NCBI GenBank assembly: GCA_965224785.1 | Contig: OZ245062.1 | Span: 558,001-622,000 of the forward strand | From: JALSNL01 sp036479585 | GTDB lineage: Bacteria > Bacteroidota > Ignavibacteria > Ignavibacteriales > Melioribacteraceae | Length of the DNA: 64,000 bases | Reading direction: 5' to 3' | Shown: in pieces, positions 1 through 8,715 of the stretch | Layout of the letters: the number at the start of each line of letters is the position of its first letter | Numbering within the stretch: position 1 is the first letter of the stretch | The notes under the pieces: model-generated | Databases searched by the model: none | What the model saw: only the letters and a program-made list of their open reading frames with translations | What the model was told of the DNA's origin: nothing | Position numbers and translations under genes: made by a program

Positions 1-370
1 AATTGAAAAACCAAATAATCTTGATGGTAAAAGCTTAGTCCCAATTCTAAAAGATGGTAGAGCAAAAGTAAAAGATTTTGCAATGACTCAATATCACAGA
101 ACAACAAAAGAAGGAATTAAGCTAGAAGGTTATTCAATTAAAACTGAGAGATATAGATATACAGAATGGATTAAAGGAATGTTCAAAAGTCATGATGGAA
201 TTTATTCTGAAGAAAATGTTTATACAAATGAGTTTTACGATTATAGGTGTGATCCTTTAGAAAAGGAAAATTTTGTAAATAAAGAGAAGTATAAAAGTGT
301 TGTTACAGATATGAAAGAAAAGATGAAAAAATATTTTATATCTCAAAATAGATATTTGGTTAAAAACTAA
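1..370 (+). CDS. sulfatase, C-terminal fragment (5' end outside window)
   Basis: The reading frame is open from the first bases of the window to a TAA at 368-370, giving about 122 residues, so the start lies upstream of the window. The first residues (LDGKSLVPILKDG) match the segment near the C terminus of iduronate-2-sulfatase-like enzymes, where target sugar sulfates are hydrolysed; compare IQGESLKNIF in the complete sulfatase at 2991-4571. The text YSIKTERYRYTEW followed by YDYRCDPLEKENF corresponds to the usual sulfatase tail (RTxxYRYxxW, then ELYDLxxDPxExxN). Catalytic residues are not in the window. Its location beside a second sulfatase supports a role in desulfating a polysaccharide. 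The family is reasonably certain; the substrate is not. Confidence 0.85.
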   Translation, partial: IEKPNNLDGKSLVPILKDGRAKVKDFAMTQYHRTTKEGIKLEGYSIKTERYRYTEWIKGMFKSHDGIYSEENVYTNEFYDYRCDPLEKENFVNKEKYKSVVTDMKEKMKKYFISQNRYLVKN

Positions 371-382
371 ACTTAAGTTTTG

Positions 383-560
383 TTATACTAAAATCAAATT
401 GGTTTACGTATACTAAAGTTGTCATCTCGAACACGTTTTTGTGGAGAGATCTCTTACCTCTTATGGTTTTGAGATTTCTCAATCGCTAAAAAACAAGCTC
501 ATTTCGAAATGACAGATTTTGGTTTCCCATTTTCCGAAAACCAATTTGGAGTTAGTATAC
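383..560. repeat. 178-bp intergenic element with ~23-bp terminal inverted repeats (MITE/REP-like)
   Basis: The left end 383-405 and right end 538-560 are inverted copies matching at 19 of 23 positions, including the perfect arms CAAATTGGTTT (395-405) and AAACCAATTTG (538-548). Inside lies a second inverted pair, TTGTCATCTCGAA (419-431) and TTCGAAATGACAG (503-515), with 11 of 13 matching. No ORF is encoded. The inner GTCAT-type ends resemble the intergenic elements at 26427-26530 and 40317-40401. It sits between the converging sulfatase fragment and the regulator, so it may also act as a transcriptional stop. Confidence 0.6.
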
Positions 561-562
561 AT

Positions 563-1786
563 CTACCAAATATTTAAACTATCCGGATCAATTTTACGAA
601 TGAATTCTATATTTGATGTGTAAGCAGTTCTCTTAAATCCACTTGATTTAAAAAGAACATCAAAATATTGTGGAAATTCCCCATATTTTTTTTTCATCAT
701 ATTTGTTAATTCATCTAAGCTTTTTTCATTTAGAAGATAGTTAACAGCAGTTTCCATTGCTGGTTCAAAGAAAGAAATAAACATATAAATTGTATTGTTA
801 TTTGGCCCCGGAATTTTTCTGAACAAACAAAAATCTACATGTTCTCCATCCATTTCTCCTGACTGTTTGAAAACTCTTATAGAGTCATGTTCTTGAATAT
901 TAAGAAAAGTATTATTTAGATAATTACCAAATTCATAAATGTCGTCTTCCAATAAAAAACTCATTGAATGTAAATTTCTAAAAGAGCCTATAAAAACAAC
1001 ATTATTTTCTTTTAAATCATTGCCGTTCACTTCCATAGAATTTTTGAACTGAAATTTGCCATCAGACAACAACGATATTGATATTTTAGGAAGTACGGAA
1101 ACATTTATTAATGGGAAAAATGGATAAGGAGTAATTTCAGAAATTGCTATGTCAGGATTTGTTTTTTTGTTATGTCTAAACATACCAACAGTATTAATTT
1201 CGTGTTTACGAGTAATGGTTTCATCATCACCAAGATTAACTAAATAAAACAAATCATTTCCAAGAGCTAACATTTTGGGAAAATCTTTTTTATCTAAATT
1301 TTGCCATACTTTATGAGAAAGTATCTCTGAAGAAATTTTCATGTCGGCAGAACTTAGAGAGAATTTGTTAAAAAGTGTGTAAGCTAAAAGAAGAAAAAGT
1401 AGTGGTAATAATATTAGTGAAAGCCATTTCCAATTTGGAGAAGTGGTTTTTGGTTTACTAATAATATTTGAAACAAAACCTAAATCGTAATGCCCTTTTG
1501 GGATTTCAATTTTATACTTATCATTGCGTCCAACACTTGCATAATAATGGTCAAGTTTTTTTCGTAAATTACTAACATAAACTCTAACTGAAGAATCTTC
1601 AGCGGAATTAAAATTAGAACTTTTCTCAAAAACATCAATTGCAAGGGTGTATTCTTTTAGCTTAACATTATTAATTGAAGATTCAACCAAATAACTTAAA
1701 AGCTTTTTAGAATTCCTCGAAGATTTAAATTCTTTAGTCTCAAGAATTTTTTTGAGTATTTCTTTTTTATCTTTGTTAGTTAACAT
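563..1786 (-). CDS. membrane-anchored winged-helix regulator (ToxR/CadC-like architecture)
   Basis: The protein has 407 residues. The N-terminal ~105 residues resemble an OmpR/PhoB-type winged helix: a predicted helical part, then SSVRVYVSNLRKKL (about 66-79, the likely recognition helix) and the wing YKIEIPKGHYDLGF. A single strongly hydrophobic segment follows at ~121-138, and the remaining ~265 residues should lie outside the cytoplasmic membrane, with no domain I recognise. This is a one-component membrane regulator layout, with DNA binding inside and sensing outside. It is transcribed divergently from the catabolic genes at 1902 onward, so they are its probable targets. The DNA-binding call is fairly firm; ligand and regulon are inference. 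Confidence 0.75.
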   Translation of the reverse strand: MLTNKDKKEILKKILETKEFKSSRNSKKLLSYLVESSINNVKLKEYTLAIDVFEKSSNFNSAEDSSVRVYVSNLRKKLDHYYASVGRNDKYKIEIPKGHYDLGFVSNIISKPKTTSPNWKWLSLILLPLLFLLLAYTLFNKFSLSSADMKISSEILSHKVWQNLDKKDFPKMLALGNDLFYLVNLGDDETITRKHEINTVGMFRHNKKTNPDIAISEITPYPFFPLINVSVLPKISISLLSDGKFQFKNSMEVNGNDLKENNVVFIGSFRNLHSMSFLLEDDIYEFGNYLNNTFLNIQEHDSIRVFKQSGEMDGEHVDFCLFRKIPGPNNNTIYMFISFFEPAMETAVNYLLNEKSLDELTNMMKKKYGEFPQYFDVLFKSSGFKRTAYTSNIEFIRKIDPDSLNIW

Positions 1787-1793
1787 TTAATAG

Positions 1794-1820
1794 TTTGAGA
1801 ATGAGAATTATTTACTCAAA
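1794..1820. promoter_or_regulatory. inverted repeat in the divergent promoter region
   Basis: TTTGAG (1794-1799) and CTCAAA (1815-1820) form a perfect 6-bp inverted repeat with a 15-bp spacer, just upstream of the regulator start (1786) and 82 bp before the UroD-like gene. It is a candidate operator for the divergent regulator. In AT-rich DNA a 6-bp arm can occur by chance, so support is weak. Confidence 0.25.
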
Positions 1821-1901
1821 TTACTAAAATTCCATCAAATATTTAATATCATTTTTTCTTCTCACAATTGTTTAAAAATTTATTAAAATATAGGTAGAAC
1901 A

Positions 1902-2903
1902 ATGAATAGTTTAGAGAGATATATAAAAACTATAAAAGGTGAACATGTTGATCACTTAGCACGAATTCCAATAGTTATGCAGTTTGCCGCAGAATATATC
2001 AATTCAAATTATGGCAAGTTTGCATCTGATTACAATGTTTTGGTGGAGGCAAATATTCGTTGTGCTGAAGATTTTGGTTTTGATCAGTTAAGTGCTATTT
2101 CTGATCCGTACAGAGAAACACATGGGTTCGGTGCCGAAATAGCTTTCCCTGAAAATGAAGTACCGAGGTGTGTTACTTTGCCTTTAAAGAGTAAAAATTT
2201 TAGTGAATTAAAAAAACCAGATCCGTATAATTCTGAAAGAATGTTTGATAGAATAAAAGCAATAAAACTGTATAAAGAAAAATGTGCAAATCAATATTCT
2301 ATAATGGGATGGGTTGAAGGTCCAGCTGCAGAAGCTGCTGACTTGTATGGAATTAGTGAATTTTTAACTGAGATAATGCTTGACCCTGAATTTACAGAAG
2401 AGCTTTTAGATAAATGTACAGAAGCTGCAATTGATTTTGCTAAAGCGCAATTCGAAGCCGGAGCTGATACAATTGGCATTGGTGATGCAATTGCAAGTCA
2501 GGTTTCACCAGAACTTTATGAAGCATTTATTTTACCAAGAGAAAAAAAAATTGTTGATGCAATTAAGCAAATGGGTGGTTTTGTTCGTTTACACATTTGT
2601 GGAAATATAACTCATCTTCTCCTAGGAATCTCTACATTAGATATAGATATTTTAGATATCGATTATCTTGTAAATATGAAAGAAGCTAGAGAAATTCTTG
2701 GAACAAAAATAGTTCTCTCTGGAAATATTGATCCCGTTAGTGGTGTGAAAAATGGAACGCCGGAATCAATTTCGGAAATTGTAAACGATATTTATGGAGC
2801 AGTAGGAAATCCATTGATGGTTTGTGCTGGTTGCGAAATTCCATCAAGAACTCCGAATGAGAATCTCAAATCTTTGTGCAAACCAATTAAATATGTAAAG
2901 TAA
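1902..2903 (+). CDS. uroporphyrinogen decarboxylase/MtaA-family protein
   Basis: This 333-residue protein has the URO-D superfamily layout (N-terminal SLERYIKTIKGE, central MGWVEGPAAEAADLYG at ~135-150). It shows the zinc-ligand pattern of the MtaA/CmuA methyltransferase branch: H231-x-C233 in LHICGN and C311 in CAGCEIP. That branch binds Zn and moves methyl groups between corrinoid proteins and thiols, whereas true HemE lacks this pattern, so heme synthesis is unlikely. No corrinoid protein is nearby. URO-D-like genes recur in sugar catabolic clusters with unknown roles. It heads the co-directional series running to 11956. Superfamily is confident; reaction unknown; demethylation of a methylated sugar is only a hypothesis. 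Confidence 0.8.
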   Translation: MNSLERYIKTIKGEHVDHLARIPIVMQFAAEYINSNYGKFASDYNVLVEANIRCAEDFGFDQLSAISDPYRETHGFGAEIAFPENEVPRCVTLPLKSKNFSELKKPDPYNSERMFDRIKAIKLYKEKCANQYSIMGWVEGPAAEAADLYGISEFLTEIMLDPEFTEELLDKCTEAAIDFAKAQFEAGADTIGIGDAIASQVSPELYEAFILPREKKIVDAIKQMGGFVRLHICGNITHLLLGISTLDIDILDIDYLVNMKEAREILGTKIVLSGNIDPVSGVKNGTPESISEIVNDIYGAVGNPLMVCAGCEIPSRTPNENLKSLCKPIKYVK

Positions 2904-2990
2904 AAACCGGAAGAAAAATGGATGGAAAGTTTTACCCGATATTATTTGATCCGACAAAATAAATAATTAATAATTTTCATTGGAGTTTAA

Positions 2991-4571
2991 ATGGCAAATT
3001 TTTATAACATTGTTCAAAGAAAAGATATTGTAAAAGTTACAATTTTCTTTTTTTTATTATCTGTTACATTTTTAAACGGACAGCAAGAACAACCAAACAT
3101 TATTTTTATAATGAGTGATGATCATGCAGAAAAAGCAATTAGTGCTTATACTAGCGAGCTATTAAAAACACCTAACATTGATAGAATTGCAAATGAAGGA
3201 ATGATTTTTAGAAATAGTTTTGTAACAAATTCAATTTGTGGACCTAGTAGAGCTTCAATGTTAACGGGTAAATATAGTTCGCAAAATAAACTTAGAGATA
3301 ATAGAGATGAGTTTGATGGAACTCAACAAACATTCCCTAAGTTATTGCAAAAGGCTGGCTACCAAACATCAGTAATTGGGAAGTGGCATTTAAAAACTGA
3401 ACCAACTGGTTTTGATAATTACAGAGTGTTATTAAATCAAGGTGAATATTACAATCCACTTATATGGGAAAAAGGCGACACAAATAAATATATTGGTTAC
3501 ACAACTGATTTAATAACAGATTTTGCAATTGATGAATTGGAAAAAAGAGATAAAGGTAAACCATTTGCCTTGTTGCTTCACCATAAAGCCCCACACAGAA
3601 ATTGGATGCCGAACCCTAAGTATTTTGGAGTGTTTGATAGCATAGACATTCCAATTCCTAAAACATTTTATGATGATTATAAAAATAGAATTCCTGCTGC
3701 AGAAGCAGATATGAAAATTGATGATATGTATATTGCGTTTGATCTAAAATTAAAAAAAGAGAGTTACGAGAAAGAAACCGGAAGTGGCGGCAATAAACAG
3801 TTTGCAAAAAAATCAGAAGGTTATTGGGAAAACTCTTATGATGATTTAACAGCTACCCAAAAAATTGCTTGGGACTCTTATTATGATAAAGTAAACAAAG
3901 ATTTCAAATCTCAAAAACTTTCTGGAAAGGAATTGTTAGAATGGAAATACAAAAGATATATGCAAGATTATTTAGCTTGTATTCTTTCTGTTGATGAAAG
4001 TGTTGGACGAGTTCTAGATTACTTGGATGAAAATAATTTAACTGAAAATACAATTGTAGTTTACACTTCCGACCAAGGCTTCTTTCTTGGCGAACACGGC
4101 TGGTATGATAAGCGATGGATGTATGAAGAGTCTTTCCGCACTCCGCTGGTAATTCGTTATCCTAAAAAAATTAAACCTAGTTCAGAATCAAATCAGTTTG
4201 TAATGAATATTGATTATGCTCCAACTTTCTTAGAATATGCTGGAGTAGAAATTCCTACTGACATTCAAGGTGAATCACTAAAAAATATTTTTGAAGAAAA
4301 ACCAAATGATGATTGGCGAAAATCAATGTACTATCATTACTATGAATATCCTCACGGTTGGCATAGTGTAAGACAGCATTACGGAGTAAGAACTGAAAAG
4401 TATAAACTTATCTATTTTTACAATATGGATTTGTGGGAACTATATGATATGGGAAATGACAAAAATGAAATACACAATATTTATGATAAAATGAAAAGTT
4501 GTGATATAGTTGGAGAGTTAAAAGAAGAGCTTGAAGCATTAAGGGTAAAGTATAAGGAAACAGATATATGA
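2991..4571 (+). CDS. secreted sulfatase (family S1, iduronate-2-sulfatase-like)
   Basis: The 526-residue protein begins with an N-terminal export signal (hydrophobic ~15-29, then GQQEQPN). The metal-binding start of the alkaline-phosphatase fold is NIIFIMSDDH (D43, D44). The sulfatase signature is C83-G-P-S-R87, where the Cys should be converted to formylglycine by a sulfatase-maturing enzyme not encoded here. GKWHLK (~130-135) and YTSDQGFFLGEHGWYDKRW complete the active site. The start is supported by TGGAGTTTAAATG. It probably removes sulfate esters from glycans in the periplasm or at the cell surface. A ~100-residue acidic/lysine-rich insertion follows the PHRNWMPNPKYF segment. The substrate cannot be inferred. 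Confidence 0.92.
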   Translation: MANFYNIVQRKDIVKVTIFFFLLSVTFLNGQQEQPNIIFIMSDDHAEKAISAYTSELLKTPNIDRIANEGMIFRNSFVTNSICGPSRASMLTGKYSSQNKLRDNRDEFDGTQQTFPKLLQKAGYQTSVIGKWHLKTEPTGFDNYRVLLNQGEYYNPLIWEKGDTNKYIGYTTDLITDFAIDELEKRDKGKPFALLLHHKAPHRNWMPNPKYFGVFDSIDIPIPKTFYDDYKNRIPAAEADMKIDDMYIAFDLKLKKESYEKETGSGGNKQFAKKSEGYWENSYDDLTATQKIAWDSYYDKVNKDFKSQKLSGKELLEWKYKRYMQDYLACILSVDESVGRVLDYLDENNLTENTIVVYTSDQGFFLGEHGWYDKRWMYEESFRTPLVIRYPKKIKPSSESNQFVMNIDYAPTFLEYAGVEIPTDIQGESLKNIFEEKPNDDWRKSMYYHYYEYPHGWHSVRQHYGVRTEKYKLIYFYNMDLWELYDMGNDKNEIHNIYDKMKSCDIVGELKEELEALRVKYKETDI

Positions 4572-4704
4572 TATTTCAGTAAACATACAGTTTTACTTTT
4601 AAGTTAAAACCAATAATTAAGTAGTCTAACATTAAAATAAATTATTCGTCATAAGTAACTAATAATTAAATTTTTAGAACCAATACAGTTGGAATGTAAT
4701 AAAA

Positions 4705-5697
4705 ATGAAAACAAAAAAAAATATACTAATTCTTTTATCTCTCCTAATTTTTCCACTAAACATATTTGCTCAAACCAAAATAATATTTGATACAGATTTT
4801 GGCGGAGATGCTGATGACTTAGGAGCATTGGCAATGTTACATAATTTTGTTGATAAGGGTGAATGTGAGTTATTAGGAATAATGTGTTGGTCAACCGAGC
4901 AGTATGCTGTATCTGCAATTGATGCAGTAAATAGATTTTATAAACATCCGAGTATTCCAATTGGTACAAGAAAAGATAGTGTTGAATATCAAGAGTGGTG
5001 TTATAGCAAATCGATTGCAGATAATTTCCATCATAAATTAAATCAAGAAAGTGCAAAAGATGCTACGGTACTTTACCGTCAACTGTTAGCAAATAGTAAA
5101 GATTCAAGTATAACAATAGTTACGGTTGGTCCTCTAAAAAATATTGAAAACTTAATTAAGTCGGTAGGAGATTCAATATCATGTATGACTGGGAAAGAGT
5201 TAATAGAAAAAAAAGTTAAAGAATTTGTAATTATGGGAGGACAATTTCCATCAGGTAAATGGGAGTGGAACTTTGAAGGTGGAATGCCTGGAGTTACAAA
5301 ATTTGTAATTGAAAATTTGAATGTCCCAATTGTTTTTTCTGGTTTTGAAGTTGGAGTTGAAATAAAATCTGGGGAAGTGTTTAATAATATTGAACGTAAC
5401 ACTCCTTTGTATGTTGGCTTTTTACACTTCAGTAATAATGCTCCATGGATGAAAAAATTCTATAATGGAAAAATAATTGATAATGCAACTTTTGATCAAA
5501 CAGCAGTTTTATATGCTGTAAAAAATGGCGAAGGAACTTACTGGGATAAAGTGCAAAACGGGTTTTGCAAACCTGATGACATTGGTGGAAATATATGGGT
5601 AAGTGGTAAAATGTCCAATCATTCATATCTGAAATTGAAAATGAACCCAGAAAAAATGGCTGAACTAATTGAAGCTTTTATGCTCCATAGATTTTAA
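4705..5697 (+). CDS. secreted nucleoside hydrolase-like protein (IUNH family)
   Basis: The protein has 330 residues, with a signal peptide (KKNILILLSLLIFPLNIFAQ) and directly after it D29-T-D31-F-G-G-D35-A-D37-D38, the calcium-binding aspartate cluster of inosine-uridine nucleoside N-ribohydrolases (DTDxGxDxDD). TVGPLKNIENLI and the later FDQTAVLYAV, where an aspartate normally completes the metal site, fit the family. Family members cleave N-glycosidic bonds of nucleosides, but secreted copies inside sugar clusters may hydrolyse other glycosides. It lies 133 bp after the sulfatase and 43 bp before the SDR gene. Fold assignment is solid; the substrate is open. Confidence 0.85.
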   Translation: MKTKKNILILLSLLIFPLNIFAQTKIIFDTDFGGDADDLGALAMLHNFVDKGECELLGIMCWSTEQYAVSAIDAVNRFYKHPSIPIGTRKDSVEYQEWCYSKSIADNFHHKLNQESAKDATVLYRQLLANSKDSSITIVTVGPLKNIENLIKSVGDSISCMTGKELIEKKVKEFVIMGGQFPSGKWEWNFEGGMPGVTKFVIENLNVPIVFSGFEVGVEIKSGEVFNNIERNTPLYVGFLHFSNNAPWMKKFYNGKIIDNATFDQTAVLYAVKNGEGTYWDKVQNGFCKPDDIGGNIWVSGKMSNHSYLKLKMNPEKMAELIEAFMLHRF

Positions 5698-5740
5698 AAT
5701 ATTTTCTTATTAAATGGCTTGATAGTTAAAGGAAAAATAA

Positions 5741-6520
5741 ATGGAATTTAAAAATACATGTTACATTATAATGGGTGGTACTGCCGGAATGGGACTTGCA
5801 TCTGCATTAGCTTTACAATCGAAAGGAGCAAAGGTTTTAGTTGTTGGCAGAAATGATGTGGACGAAGATGTTAGACAACAATTAGGCAAGGAATGTTTGA
5901 TAGTAAAAGGTGATGCAACTAATCCTAGTACTATAGAAAAAGCAATCAAAATAGCAGATGAAAATTTTGGAAATATTACCGGACTTTTTCATGTAGCTGG
6001 TGGAAGTGGTAGAAAGTTTGGTGATGGACCATTGCATGAAATAACACTTGAAGGATGGAATAAAACTTTTGAGCTTAACCTAACTTCAATGATGTTATCA
6101 AACAAAGCGATTGTAAATTATTTTCTTGAGAATAAAAAACCTGGTGTTATCTTAAATATGGGTTCAGTACTTGGGTATTCACCATCGCCAAAATATTTCA
6201 CTACTCATGCGTATGCTGCAACAAAATCTGCTATTATTGGATTCTCAAAATCAATTGCATCCTACTATGCAAAAGATAATATTAGAGTAAATGTAATTGC
6301 ACCAAGTCTTTTTGAAACACCAATGGCAAAAAGGGCAATGGAAGATGATGAGATTCAGTCATTCTTAAAAACTAAACAACCACTTGATGGTGGACGTGCT
6401 GGACAATCGGAAGATATTAACGAAGCTGTGTTAATGTTTCTTTCTCCTAATTCAAAATTTATAACTGGACAAGTATTAGCTGTTGATGGTGGTTGGTCTA
6501 TAAGTGAAGGGCAGTATTAA
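5741..6520 (+). CDS. SDR-family NAD(P)-dependent oxidoreductase
   Basis: This is a classical short-chain dehydrogenase of 259 residues. The cofactor motif is G12-GTAGM-G18 (the TGxxxGxG variant). VAGG (~85-88) follows, then N113 in ELNLTS, S142 in NMGSVLG and Y158-AAT-K162, so the Asn-Ser-Tyr-Lys catalytic set is complete. The C-terminal FITGQVLAVDGGWS is the usual substrate-side tail. It should oxidise or reduce a hydroxyl/keto group, probably on a sugar released by neighbouring enzymes. R37 after the second strand (VVGRN) hints at NADP, but this is uncertain. It sits in the series with the SIS protein 40 bp downstream. Confidence 0.9.
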   Translation: MEFKNTCYIIMGGTAGMGLASALALQSKGAKVLVVGRNDVDEDVRQQLGKECLIVKGDATNPSTIEKAIKIADENFGNITGLFHVAGGSGRKFGDGPLHEITLEGWNKTFELNLTSMMLSNKAIVNYFLENKKPGVILNMGSVLGYSPSPKYFTTHAYAATKSAIIGFSKSIASYYAKDNIRVNVIAPSLFETPMAKRAMEDDEIQSFLKTKQPLDGGRAGQSEDINEAVLMFLSPNSKFITGQVLAVDGGWSISEGQY

Positions 6521-6560
6521 AAATTATTTTTAACTAAAAAATACAAGGTCAAAAAAAATA

Positions 6561-7346
6561 ATGAGTGTAACAAAAAAGTTCTTAGATAAAAGTAGAGAAA
6601 TTATAAATACAGTTGAAAAACAGTCGGATTCAATTTCTAAAGCTGCAGATATTTTTGCAACTTCAATTTTGAAGAAACGAATGGTACATTTATTTGGCTC
6701 CGGACATAGCAGAATAATGGTTGAAGAAATGTGGCCACGTTATGGTTCGTTTCCAGGATTCAATCCCATTGTTGAATTATCATTATCATTTCATAACTTG
6801 GTAGTAGGTAGCAATGGGCAGAGGCAAGCAATGTTTCTTGAAAATGTTTCCGGCTTAGCACCAAGAATTTTACGTAACTTTGATATTACTAAGGATGATA
6901 CTGCTTTAATAATTTCATCAAGCGGATGTAATATTGTTCCGATAGAAATGGCAGAGGAATTTCAAAAGAAAAATGTTAAAGTTGTTGCTATAGTTAGTAG
7001 TTTGCATCTTGATAAGAGTACATCCAAAAGAAGTGATGGCAAAAAACTAATAGATTTTGCTGATATAGCCTTAGATACTGGAGCACCTGCTGGAGATGCG
7101 ATGGTAAAAATTGATGGACTTGATACACCAGTTGCTCCTGGTTCAACAGTTGGTGGTGTACTAATTATTAATTCACTAAAAGCAGAAATTGCAGACCGCT
7201 TAGTTAAGAATGGAAAAATTCCAAAAGTGCTTAGTGGTGCTTCTGTTGTTGGGGCAGAAAGGGCAGTGGAATTATTTGAATCTGCTTATGATGAACATGC
7301 ACATTTAATGGCAAACCTTTATAAGAATGCAGGCAAAGGTTACTAA
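6561..7346 (+). CDS. SIS-domain sugar-binding protein (UPF0309-like)
   Basis: This 261-residue cytoplasmic protein carries the sugar-isomerase fold phosphosugar-binding elements: FGSGHSRIMVEEMWPR (~45-60) and IISSSGCNIVPIEMAEE (~117-132). The arrangement, including NPIVELSLS after the first motif, matches the UPF0309/MurQ-like branch rather than GlmS or KpsF. No kinase or partner domain is fused. In this context it may isomerise, cleave or sense a phosphorylated or free aminosugar. It ends 2 bp before the FAD oxidoreductase start, strongly indicating one transcript. Fold confident, activity not determined. Confidence 0.85.
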   Translation: MSVTKKFLDKSREIINTVEKQSDSISKAADIFATSILKKRMVHLFGSGHSRIMVEEMWPRYGSFPGFNPIVELSLSFHNLVVGSNGQRQAMFLENVSGLAPRILRNFDITKDDTALIISSSGCNIVPIEMAEEFQKKNVKVVAIVSSLHLDKSTSKRSDGKKLIDFADIALDTGAPAGDAMVKIDGLDTPVAPGSTVGGVLIINSLKAEIADRLVKNGKIPKVLSGASVVGAERAVELFESAYDEHAHLMANLYKNAGKGY

Positions 7347-7348
7347 AT

Positions 7349-8707
7349 ATGATTAAGATTGATAATAGTGAAAAATTTCAAACTGATATTTTAATTATTG
7401 GAAGTGGTAGTGCCGGAGCAGTGGCTGCACTTGCTGCATCAAAAGGGAAGTACAAAGTTACTTTAGTTGAAAGGTACGGTTTCCCAGGTGGAATTTCTAC
7501 TCAAATGTTAGATACCTTCTATGGTTTTTTTACACCTTCTGAAACTCCTAAAAAAATTGTTGGTGGTTTACCAGATGAAATTGTAAATGAGCTTAATAAA
7601 ACCGGAGATATTTTTCTTAGACCAAACACTTACGGAGCTGGAACTGGAGTAAATTATAATCCGGAAAGGCTAAAAAATGTTTGGGATAATTTACTCATTC
7701 GCTCCGGAGTACAATTATTATATCATACAATATTAGTCGGAATTGAAAAAATAAGAGAAACATCAAAATGTGTTTTCTTCCATAAGGGAAAGGGGTTATT
7801 TGCAATTGAAGCAAAAAGAATAATAGATGCTTCTGGCGATGCGGACTACTGTCATTGGGCTGGATTGCCTTATGAAAAAGCTGGTGAGAAAGATCCTGCA
7901 CAAAGTATGACCACTACTTTTAGAATGTCTAATGTAGATTTGAAAAAGTATTCTGAAGCTGGTGGTAAAAAAATGTTAAAAGAAAAAATGATTGAAGTTG
8001 TAGAAAGTGGAAAACATCCGTTACCAAGAAAAGAAGGTTCGGTTCACGAGATGTGTCAGACTAAAGCAGTTTCCACAGTTGCTGTAAAGGTAGCCGGAGC
8101 TGATGCTTTTGATATTAGTAGTATGACTAATGCAGAAGTAGAAGGAAGAATTCAATCATTCATTTTTGAAAAATTCTTTAGAGATGAAGTCCCAGGTTTT
8201 GAGAATGCAAATATAATTACACTATCAACACAAATTGGTGTTAGAGAAACAAGACGAGTGTATGGTCACAATCGTTTGACTTTAGATGACTGTATGAGTG
8301 CAAAACAATTTGATGACCAAATATTTTTATGCGGAGCTCCAGTTGAGGATCATCGAAAGGGAAAGGATGGTTCTTCCGAAACACATTGGAAGTATGTTCC
8401 TAATGGCGGAGCTTATGGCGTTCCCTATGGTACTATTGTTCCATTAGAGAGTGATAATGTTTGGGCAATTGGAAGATGCTTCTCCGCAACTCATGATGCT
8501 CATGCTTCTTGTAGGTCAATGGGGCAAACAATGTCAATGGGGCAAGCAGCCGGTTTTGCAGCCGTTCAATCACTTACAGATGATTGTTCCGCAATTGGAA
8601 TTGATAAATTGAAATTACAAAATACATTATTAGAACAAGGTACTGTTTTAGAAATTCCATCTGAAGTTGCAGATATTTCTCGCAATGGCTGGACAAATAA
8701 TTTATAG
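7349..8707 (+). CDS. FAD-dependent oxidoreductase (FAD_oxidored family)
   Basis: The protein has 452 residues and no signal peptide. The N-terminal dinucleotide-binding motif is G18-S-G20-S-A-G23 followed by VTLVERYGFPGG. A redox-enzyme middle (IIDASGDADYCHWAGLPYEKAG) and the C-terminal FAD contact GRCFSATHDAHASCRSMGQ place it in the PF12831-type family, often found in polysaccharide and sugar-acid loci. A likely role is oxidation of a sugar hydroxyl or hemiacetal; the next gene could hydrolyse the resulting lactone. It is separated by 2 bp from the SIS gene and 8 bp from the phosphotriesterase-like gene, so the three are almost certainly cotranscribed. Confidence 0.85.
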   Translation: MIKIDNSEKFQTDILIIGSGSAGAVAALAASKGKYKVTLVERYGFPGGISTQMLDTFYGFFTPSETPKKIVGGLPDEIVNELNKTGDIFLRPNTYGAGTGVNYNPERLKNVWDNLLIRSGVQLLYHTILVGIEKIRETSKCVFFHKGKGLFAIEAKRIIDASGDADYCHWAGLPYEKAGEKDPAQSMTTTFRMSNVDLKKYSEAGGKKMLKEKMIEVVESGKHPLPRKEGSVHEMCQTKAVSTVAVKVAGADAFDISSMTNAEVEGRIQSFIFEKFFRDEVPGFENANIITLSTQIGVRETRRVYGHNRLTLDDCMSAKQFDDQIFLCGAPVEDHRKGKDGSSETHWKYVPNGGAYGVPYGTIVPLESDNVWAIGRCFSATHDAHASCRSMGQTMSMGQAAGFAAVQSLTDDCSAIGIDKLKLQNTLLEQGTVLEIPSEVADISRNGWTNNL

Positions 8708-8715
8708 AGATTTTT

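Noticed and set aside
4649..5056. 135-codon minus-strand frame opposite the nucleoside-hydrolase-like gene
   Set aside because: Antisense to a gene with a clear signal peptide and active site; His/Leu/Gln/Tyr-rich composition typical of an antisense frame in AT-rich DNA.
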